The notes under the pieces: model-generated
What the model was told of the DNA's origin: nothing
Databases searched by the model: none
What the model saw: only the letters and a program-made list of their open reading frames with translations
Program-made: the position numbers and the translations under genes
Origin: Prosthecobacter vanneervenii
Lineage (GTDB): Bacteria; Verrucomicrobiota; Verrucomicrobiia; Verrucomicrobiales; Verrucomicrobiaceae
Length of the DNA stretch: 64,000 nucleotides
Direction of reading: 5' to 3'
NCBI RefSeq assembly: GCF_014203095.1
Contig: NZ_JACHIG010000008.1
Span: 62,001 to 126,000, forward strand
In this document: one piece after another, positions 17,431 to 26,100 of the stretch
Numbering within the stretch: the first letter of the stretch is position 1
Layout of the letters: each line of letters opens with the position of its first letter

Positions 17431-18333
17431 TCATGCACTCGGCTTTTTCTCCGGCAGCGGCTTCGGATCATGCTCCTCAACCTTGTCCGCAGGGCGAACG
17501 ATCACCCCGACGGGCATCGAGGCCTTTTCCATGTTCAGGAGCTGGCTCACGGTCACAAACTGGTATCCCTGGGACAATAGCTGGTCAAACATCGCCGGCA
17601 TGGCGGTGATCGTCGGCGGATGGATGTCATGAGACAGCATGATCGCTCCCGGATGCGCCCCGTTCACCAGACGGCTGGTCACCGCGGCCACGCCAGGACG
17701 GCGCCAGTCCTGCGGATCCACCGACCACATGATGGTGGAGTAGCCAAACTCGGTAAACATCAGGTTCTTGATGCGTGTGTTGACGGCACCATAAGGCGGA
17801 CGCACCAGATGCGGTCGCACACCGGCCACTTCAAAAACGGCGTCTTCAGATTTTTTCAGCTCGCTGCGAATCTGATCATCTGAACGGCTCGTGAGGCTGC
17901 AGTGCGTCCAGGTATGGTTCCCGATCTCATGCCCTTCGGCAATGATGCGGCGCACGATGTCCGGGTACATCTTCACCTGCTGGCCAATCAGGAAGAACGT
18001 GCACTTGATGTTTCGCTCCTTCAGGAGGTCCAGCAGCTTCGGCGTCAGGCTCGGATGCGGGCCGTCGTCAAAGGTCATCGCCAGAGTCTTCTGCGAGATC
18101 TTCACCGAGGAATACGAAATCCGCGCCCCAGCAGGAGGCACCGGTGGCATCGTGGAGGGATTGTTCAGCCGCTTCACCAGAGGGTTTTCCTTGGCTTTAT
18201 CCTTGTCCTTTTCTTCAAGCGGCAGCGCCTTGCGCGCCTCTTCAATGGCGAGTTTGTCCGGCTTTGCCGCCTTCTGTGTCGTGCAGCCGGACTGAGCTGC
18301 CAACATGATGCCAAACCAAATACTGAGGTACAT
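17431..18333 (-). CDS. Polysaccharide deacetylase (NodB) lipoprotein
   Basis: 300 residues from the ATG at 18333; a GTG five codons earlier is less likely. MYLSIWFGIMLAAQSGC is a lipoprotein signal with the lipobox Cys near residue 17. The NodB domain (about 90-270) has MTFDDGPHPSLTPKLL with the catalytic and metal Asp pair, EGHEIGNHTWTHC with the metal His pair, RPPYGAVN and a final MLSHDIHPPT. The family removes N- or O-acetyl groups from chitin, peptidoglycan or surface polysaccharide; as a lipoprotein it would act in the envelope. Convergent with the 6S RNA gene. Confidence 0.88.
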   Translation of the reverse strand: MYLSIWFGIMLAAQSGCTTQKAAKPDKLAIEEARKALPLEEKDKDKAKENPLVKRLNNPSTMPPVPPAGARISYSSVKISQKTLAMTFDDGPHPSLTPKLLDLLKERNIKCTFFLIGQQVKMYPDIVRRIIAEGHEIGNHTWTHCSLTSRSDDQIRSELKKSEDAVFEVAGVRPHLVRPPYGAVNTRIKNLMFTEFGYSTIMWSVDPQDWRRPGVAAVTSRLVNGAHPGAIMLSHDIHPPTITAMPAMFDQLLSQGYQFVTVSQLLNMEKASMPVGVIVRPADKVEEHDPKPLPEKKPSA

Positions 18334-18439
18334 GCGTGGGGGGATCACAATGCACTGAGATTAAGGGCTGAAATTCATCTGCGAAAGCTGGATTTTCTGA
18401 AAAACAAACAATCACCAGAACACGCTTCCACAGCTGTTT

Positions 18440-19144
18440 TCATTCATCACCAGCTGCTGCGAGCACCTCCTCGCGAGTGAGTTCACGCCATGCTCCAGCG
18501 GGCAGGTCTTCAGGCAAAGTCAGAGTGCCGATGCTTTCGCGGTGCAGTTTCACCACCAGGTTCTCCACCCGATGAAACATGCGCTTCACCTGATGATAGC
18601 GCCCCTCATGCAGAGTCAGCCTGGCGCTGCGCTCTCCCAGGATCTCCAGCTCAGCCGGCAGCGTGGTGATGTCTTCCGTATGAAAATAAAACCCGCGTGC
18701 AAACGCCTCCACAGCATCTGGAGAAATGGGGTCCAGCGTTTCGACCAAGTACACTTTCGGCACCTTCTCCTCCGCCGCCATCAGCCGCTTGGACCACCGC
18801 CCGTCATTCGTCAGCAGTACCAGTCCAGATGTGCTACGATCCAGCCTCCCCGCGATGTGCAGCCTGTGCTTGTCCGGATCATCGATCAAATCGATCACCG
18901 TCTGAAACTGGTCGTCCTTGGTCGCGCTCAGGATTCCCACCGGCTTGTGCAGCATGAGGTACAGCGCCCTTTCCGGTGCCTGCACCAGCACATGATCCAT
19001 CTCCACCTTCATGAAGCGGTCCACAGGATGATGACTGTCTGTCACCACCACGCCATCCACCCGCACGCGCCTTGTGGCGATGGCATGATGCGCCGCCTGC
19101 CTGCCCTGCGATTGGTGGCCTGCTATCAATCGATCCAGTTTCAT
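18440..19144 (-). CDS. rsuA: 16S rRNA pseudouridine synthase (RsuA/RluB family)
   Basis: 234 residues from the ATG at 19144 (MKLDRLIAGHQSQGRQAAHH), where the S4 RNA-binding domain begins; the upstream in-frame extension is not family-like. The catalytic motif GRLDRSTSGLVLLTNDG contains the essential Asp. MLHKPVGILSATKD and RYHQVKRMFH are further family signatures. The enzyme converts a specific uridine in rRNA to pseudouridine. RsuA (16S) is the closer fit, but RluB/RluE (23S) cannot be excluded by eye. Divergent from the TPR gene across a 139-base region holding two inverted repeats. Confidence 0.85.
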   Translation of the reverse strand: MKLDRLIAGHQSQGRQAAHHAIATRRVRVDGVVVTDSHHPVDRFMKVEMDHVLVQAPERALYLMLHKPVGILSATKDDQFQTVIDLIDDPDKHRLHIAGRLDRSTSGLVLLTNDGRWSKRLMAAEEKVPKVYLVETLDPISPDAVEAFARGFYFHTEDITTLPAELEILGERSARLTLHEGRYHQVKRMFHRVENLVVKLHRESIGTLTLPEDLPAGAWRELTREEVLAAAGDE

Positions 19145-19163
19145 GCCGTGAGTTGCATCATGA

Positions 19164-19187
19164 GGCACTTCTTTAGACGCAAGTGCC
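19164..19187. repeat. Inverted repeat in divergent rsuA/TPR spacer
   Basis: GGCACTT and AAGTGCC are perfect 7-base arms separated by 10 bases, 20 bases upstream of rsuA. They could form a leader hairpin or an operator. Confidence 0.35.
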
Positions 19188-19193
19188 GATTCA

Positions 19194-19211
19194 GTCACAT
19201 GCACATGTGAC
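19194..19211. promoter_or_regulatory. Perfect 18-bp palindrome-like dyad
   Basis: GTCACATG-CA-CATGTGAC has perfect 8-base arms. It lies between the divergent rsuA and TPR genes (50 and 73 bases from their starts). It has the outward arrangement TCACA...TGTGA, the inverse of a CRP site, so it is not a CRP box. Likely an operator for an unknown regulator. Confidence 0.4.
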
Positions 19212-19283
19212 GAAAAACTCACTGCCAACTTTGTGACCATCTCTCAGCGGAAAGGCGTGGTGTCATTGGCATGGATAAGCGGT

Positions 19284-20138
19284 ATGCTTACCCGTTTGAC
19301 ATGCACCGCTGCACTAGCCTGGCTGGCTGTGGCACAGTCCCTTGCAGCTCATGGCTCATTCCATGAGATGATGGATGAGCTGGCCCTCGAGATGGCCGCT
19401 CGGCCACAGGATTCCATTCTTTATGTACGCCGCACTCAGCTCTACCTCGAACACGGCGAATGGAAGGCCGCTCTCACGGACATCGAGCGAGCGGAACGAC
19501 TCGGCAGCGATACCGCCGCGCTGGATCTCCTGCGTGCCCAGGCTCTCGCATTGGGTGGATTGAATTCCCAGGCGGAAGCCCTCCTGTCCGACTTCCTCAA
19601 AGATCATCCGGAGCACGGCTTTGCACACCTGGTGCATGCACGTGTGCTGGCCAAAATGGAGCGGTTTGAGGCGTCTCTCAAAGCCTACCGCACCGGCCTG
19701 CGCCGCACGGCAGATCCAGAGCCGGATCTGTACCTGGAAATCGCACAAGCGCTCACGGCGCAAAAACTGGCCACCGAAGCTGTCGAACTGCTCCAGCTCG
19801 GCATCGCGAGACGCGGCAATGTTCCTTCTCTGGTGCTCAAGGTCATGGAGTTGGAGATCGCCCAGGCAAAATACGACGCAGCCCTGGCCCGCGTGGATGT
19901 GATGCAGCAGCAGGCTCCACGCCCGGAGCCCTGGATGGCCAGGCGCGCCGCACTCCTGCAGCAGGCGGGCCGCACCCAGGAAGCCCGCGCTGCCTGGACG
20001 ACTCTCCGTGATCGCATTCTCGGACTCCCAAATCTGGAACGTGGTTCCCATGCCATGAGCCTCATTCTTGAAGAAACCCAGCGGGCGCTAGCAGCCCCCG
20101 CTTCTGCTGCCCCTGAGACCTCCACTCCCTCCCTATGA
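19284..20138 (+). CDS. Secreted TPR-repeat protein
   Basis: 284 residues from the ATG at 19284, where MLTRLTCTAALAWLAVAQSLAA is a signal peptide; a frame opening 17 codons upstream would disrupt it. The body is a run of helical TPR-like units (YLEHGEWKAALTDIERAERL, EALLSDFLKDHPEHGFAHLV, KYDAALARVDVMQQQAPRPE). TPR proteins serve as protein-binding scaffolds. The stop overlaps the start of the giant gene by 4 bases (ATGA), so it is likely made together with that exported protein and may assist its assembly or act beside it. Confidence 0.85.
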   Translation: MLTRLTCTAALAWLAVAQSLAAHGSFHEMMDELALEMAARPQDSILYVRRTQLYLEHGEWKAALTDIERAERLGSDTAALDLLRAQALALGGLNSQAEALLSDFLKDHPEHGFAHLVHARVLAKMERFEASLKAYRTGLRRTADPEPDLYLEIAQALTAQKLATEAVELLQLGIARRGNVPSLVLKVMELEIAQAKYDAALARVDVMQQQAPRPEPWMARRAALLQQAGRTQEARAAWTTLRDRILGLPNLERGSHAMSLILEETQRALAAPASAAPETSTPSL

Positions 20139-23100
20139 CATCCTTGCGCCTGACTGCGCTGTTCCTTGCAGCCATGACTTGCACCTCCGCTCTGTACGCG
20201 GCGAACTTCAACGGCATCTTCGTCGAAAACTTCGACTCCATGGGCACGTCCGGCACCACGCCGCCGTCCGGCTGGTCAGTCTATGGTGTTTTTGGCGGCA
20301 GCAGCACCACCTGGACCTCTTCCATCCCAGCCAGTGCTGTGGCTGGCGGCACCCTGACAACCTCCCTGACAGCTGCCACCACCTACACCGCCACCAGCAA
20401 CACCAACGGATTCAACTACGCCACCAGCACCGCCACCAGCGACCGTAGTCTCGGCACCTCGCCCACCACGGGCGCAGGGGTGGCGCTGCAGCTCTCGCTG
20501 ACCAACACCACCGGCGCATCCGTCAACTCGGTCCAGATCAGCTACGACACACGCGCCTTCACCGCAGCCACATCGGCCAATGAACTGCCGGGTTACTGGC
20601 TCTTCTACAGCCTCGACAACGGCACCACCTGGACCAACGTTTCCGCCACCAATCCCACGATCACCACGGTTCCAAACACCGCCGGTTCCTACGTCACTGC
20701 CCCCGCCACGATCACACTCGGCAGTGCATGGGCCAGCAGCGGCACACTCCTGCTCCGCTGGGTGGATGACAATGCACAGCAGACCTCGCCAGACCAGGTG
20801 ATCGGCCTGGATAATGTGACCATCTCGCTCCCGGTCACCACATCCAGCAATCAGGCGCTGCTTTTCAACAGCAATCGCTATATCACCATGGGCGCCGCCA
20901 CCGCCACGCTGGGCGCCAGCAATCTAACCCTGGAGTGCTGGTTCAAGCGCACCGGCTCGGGCACCGCGACCTCGACAGGTACTGGCGGTGTCACCAATGC
21001 CATCCCGCTCGTCACCAAAGGACGCGCTGAAGCAGACGGCAGCAATGTGGACTGCAATTACTTCTTCGGTATTGACGCCTCGACCAACAAACTCTGCGCC
21101 GACTTTGAAGCCCAGGCCGGTGTTAGCGGAATCACCGCCGGGCAGAACTACCCCATCATCGGCAGCACCGTCATTCAGAACGACACCTGGTATCATGCAG
21201 CAGTGACGTATGACACCAGCACCTATACCTGGAATCTCTACCTGAATGGCGTGCTGGATGCCACCTTCACCAATCCCACCGGCGCAGCTCCTCGCAACGA
21301 CAGCATACAGCACTTCGGCATCGGCACCGCCATGACTTCCACCGGCGCGGCCGCTGGCTGGTTCCAGGGAGTCATCGACGAAGTCCGTGTGTGGAACATA
21401 GCGCGCACGGCCACACAGATTGCCGCAAGCAAAAGCTCGGAGATAACCACCGCTACCACCGGTTTGCTCGCCCGCTACGGACTGAATGAAGGCACTGGCA
21501 CTTCCGTCAGCAACACCGTGGGCACCGCCGGTGCTCCCACAGGCACGCTGACCAACAGCCCGATGTGGATCAACGGAGCTCCCTTCAACACGAACGTCGC
21601 CCCCACTGCCGCCCTGACGGCTCCTGCAACTGGCACAACAGCCACTGTTAGCGCCGGTGTCTCACTCACCGCGACAGCCTCAGACACCGACGGCACCGTG
21701 GCTCAGGTCGAGTTCCTGCGAGATGGCAGCGTCGTCGGCACCGTCACCTCCTCACCCTACACCTTCACTGATTCCACCGTCACCGCAGGCGTGCACACCT
21801 ACGCGGCCCGTGCCACTGACAACGGCGGCGCAGCCACCACGAGCAGCACGGTCACCGTGAGCGTTCTCACAAGCGCGACTAAGACAGCGCTGCTCTTTGA
21901 CGGTGTGAACGACTACGTCACCATGGGTGTCGCCCCGGAACTCAATGCAGGCGGCCCACCCTCCAATGGGTTCACGCTGGAGTGCTGGTTCCGCAAAGAA
22001 GGCACGGGTGTCACATCGAGTTCCGGCAATGGCGGTGTGACAGGCGTTCCCCTCTTTGGAAAAGGACGCGGCGAGGCGGAAAACAGTAATGTGGACTGCA
22101 ATTACTTCTTCGGAATCAACACCAGCGGCCTGCTTGTGGCCGACTTCGAAGCTTATCCGGCCACAGGTATTACTGGCGGCCAGAACTACCCCATCACGGG
22201 CTCCAATACACCCATCACCAACAACGTCTGGCACCATGCTGCCGCGACCTATGATGGCAACTCCGCCACGTGGACGCTCTATCTGGACGGCGTCTCAGTC
22301 GGCACCGCCACCGCTGCTGCCGGCGCTCTGCCGCGTTACGATTCCATCCAGCATTTCGGCATCGGCGCAGCATTCACCTCCGCCGGTGTGGCAGAGGGGG
22401 CCTTCGCAGGCCGCATCGATGAAGTGCGCGTCTGGAACTACGCCCGCAGCGCCAGTGAGATCGCCGGCGCCAAAGATTATGAAATCGCCAGCGCCACCGG
22501 CCTGATCGGGCGCTACGGTCTGAACGAAGGCACTGGAACCACCACCGCAAACAGCGTCGGCACCGGCGCACCAGTCGGCACGATGACCAATGGTCCCCTC
22601 TGGGTGGATGGAGCCGCCTTCACCCCCAATATTCTTCCGACTGTTTCACTGGACGCTCCCACAGCAGCCTACACGGGAACAGCCCCCGCAACGGTGCATT
22701 TTGCAGCCACAGCCTCCGACTCCGACGGCAGCATCACCAAAGTGGAGTTCTACAATGGCAGCACCAAAGTGGGGGAGTCCACCAGTGCCCCCTTTGCCTA
22801 TGACTGGGCCGCTGTCGCTGCCGGAGATTACACACTGAGTGCCAGGGCCATCGACAATCAAGGAGGCACAACCACATCGGCCACCGTCTCAATCACTGTC
22901 TCCCCCAATCCCAACAAGGCTCCTGTCATCGCGCTCACTGCTCCGGTGGACAACGCCTCAGGCCTCGGCAGCAGCACAAACCTCAACGTCTCGCTCAGTG
23001 ATCCCGAGGGTGATGCCATGACGGTGACTTTCTACGGCCGCAAAACCACCCCTTCGACCCCAGGCGCTGATTTCAGCTTCATCGCCGTCCCAGATACTCA

Positions 23101-26100
23101 GTTCTATTCCGAAAACACCGGCCGCAATGCCTCGGGCGGCAGTTCCGGCGCGGTCGTCAGCCTCTTCAATGCACAGACGCAGTGGATGGTGGACAACCGC
23201 AGCACGCGCAACATCGCCTTCGTCAGTCACATGGGGGACATCGTGCAAAATGGCGACACCTATCAGCAGGAATGGATCAATGCAGATGGGGCCATGAAAA
23301 AAATCGAAAGCCAGACAAACACCCTGCGCGCCTACGGCATTCCTTGGGGTGGCGCGCCGGGCAATCATGACTTCGGCACCGGCGGCGGCACTGGAACGAC
23401 CACTTACTACAACCAGTACTTCGGCACCAACCGCTGGGCGGGTCGCAACTACTACGGCGGAAACTTCGGCACCACCAACAACAGCAACTACGAGTTCTTC
23501 AGCGCCAGCGGCCTCGACTTCATCGTCATCCATCTCGAATACAATGCTGGCGCGGTCAGCAGCTACCAGGCCATGCTCGACTGGGCGGACGCACTGCTCA
23601 AAGCCTACCCAAACCGCCGCGCCATCGTCACCAGCCACTGGATCGTCAACACCGGCAACCCCGCCACATTCAGCACGCAGGGACAGGCCATCTACGACAA
23701 CCTCAAGGACAACCCCAATCTCTTCCTCATGCTCTGCGGCCATGTGAATGGCGAGGGCAGACGCAGCGACACCTACCAGGGCCGCACCGTTTACAGCATC
23801 CTGCAGGACTATCAGGACATCGTGGACGGCGGCCGCGCTTTCATGCGCATTTACACCTTCTCCCCGGCCAACAACCAGATCACCGTGGAAAGCTATTCGC
23901 CGACGCTGAATCGCGCCGTCAATGCCAGCGACAGCGTTCCTTCCTGGACCGCAGCCTACACCCTGCCCTACAACATGCAGAGCTCTCTGACGGACTGGGT
24001 GCCTCTCGGTACCGCCAGTGTCAGCGCAGGTGGCACCAGTGCCTCGCTCAACTGGACCGGCCTCGAGGCTGGCGGCAGCTACGAATGGTACGCCACCGTC
24101 ACTGACACGATCAATACCGCCACCAGCACCACACGCCGCTTCAGCACCGCTGCCAACTCCCTGCCTGCGGTAGCCGTTACCTCTCCGGCAGACGGCTCCG
24201 GCGTGGCTCTCAACACCGCCATCACCATCAACGCCAGCGCTTCTGACACCGACGGCACTGTGGCCAAAGTCGAGTTCTTTGATGCCGACACCAAGCTGGG
24301 GGAAGACACCAGCGCCCCATACTCATTCGCCTGGAGCAACGCCACCGCTGGCAATCACACGCTGACCGCCGTGGCGACTGACAATTCCGGCGGCAGCACC
24401 CTTTCCGCTCCCGTCGTCATCTCGGTAAACAACACTCCGCCCACCGTCGCTCTCACCGAACCCGACCCCGGCGAGATCTTTGATTCCCCTGCCTCTATCT
24501 ACATGACCGCTGATGCCGCTGACACAGACGGCACTGTGGCCAGGGTGGAATACTACGCCAATGGCACCAAGGTGGGAGAGGCCACCACATCGCCGTATGC
24601 CTTCTTCTGGAACAATGTTTACACCGGCAGCTACACACTGACCGCTAAAGCCATCGACGATGGCGGCGCATCCACGACTTCGGCCGTGCGCACCGTGAGC
24701 GTGACAAACACGGACAACGTGGCTCCCACCGCCGCCATCACCTCCCCCGCAGGTGGCGTGGCTTATGCGGGCGGCATCACCATCACAGCCAGTGCGGCAG
24801 ACACCGACGGCACCATCACAAAGGTGGAGTTTTTCAATGGTTCCACAAAGCTTGGCGAGGCCACCACCGCCCCCTACAGTCTGCTCTGGAGCAGCGTGGC
24901 TGTCGGCACCTACACTCTGACAGTCACATCCACGGACAATGATGGAGCTGCCACCACCTCCTCACCTGTGACCATCAATGTGCAGGCAGCTCCTCTGTCA
25001 TTCTCGGAAAACTTTGACTCCATGGGCACCAGCGGCACTTCGCCCCCCAGCGGGTGGTCCATGAAAAATGCCAACAGCGGCACCACCAACGCCACCTGGA
25101 CAGATTCCATTCCGATCCCTGGCAACGGCACCAACAGCGTGTCTGCAATGGTGGCCGCCTCCGGTGCTCTCACCGCCAACAGCGCCCCGAGCGCCACCAA
25201 CAACAACGGCTACAATGCACAGGGCGCCAGCAGCACTGATCGTGTCCTCTGCACCTCACCCACCTCCGTCGCCGGTGTGGCCATCCAGTGGCAGCTGACA
25301 AATACCGGCTCCACCACCATCACGGCGTTGAACATCGGCTATGACACCCGGCGCTACACCGCCGCCTCGACTGCCAATGAGCTGCCGGGCTACTGGCTCT
25401 TCTACAGCCTCGACAACGGCACAACCTGGACCAACGTCTCCGACCTCAATCCCACACTCAGCGGCTCCGGGGTGCAGGTGCCAAACACCGTTGGGGTCAC
25501 GACTATCTCCCCTGCCTACTTCCCCCTCAGCAGCGGCTGGGCTGCCGGCGCCACCCTGCTGCTTCGCTGGGTCGATGACAATGCCGTCGCCACTTCCCCG
25601 GACCAGATCATCGGCCTCGACAACGTCACCCTTAGCGCTGCAGGAGCGCAGATCGGTTCAGCACCGTCCGTGGCAGTCACTGCTCCTTTGGCCACAGATG
25701 CCTTCACCGCACCTGCCACGATCAACATCTCCGCCAGCGCTAGCGATACCGACGGCACAATCACCAAGGTGGAGTTTTACAATGGCGCGACCAAGCTGGG
25801 AGAGGCTTCCACATCACCCTACGGCTATGCTTGGTCCGGCGTGGCCAGCGGCAGCTACAGCCTCACAGCCAGAGCCACGGATAATGATGGCAACATCACC
25901 ATCTCAAGCGCAGTGGCCATCACCGTCAATGCGGCCCCCGGTTCCGGCACTCTCACCCGCGCCGCCTATCTTCAGCAGGCCGGCCCCACCACCATGACCA
26001 TCCGCTGGCGCAGCAGCCAGAGCATCGTGGGCCGTGTGAGGTATGGCTCATCTGCCGCCTCACTGACCAGCATCGCAGACGAAACCGCCGCCGCCACAGA

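Noticed and set aside
17212-17632. Short plus-strand reading frames in and after the 6S RNA region
   Set aside because: They overlap the structured RNA and terminator, have no start context and encode low-complexity products.
19194-19211. CRP/FNR binding site
   Set aside because: The half-sites are in the order TCACA then TGTGA, the reverse of a CRP site, and no CRP-type gene is adjacent.
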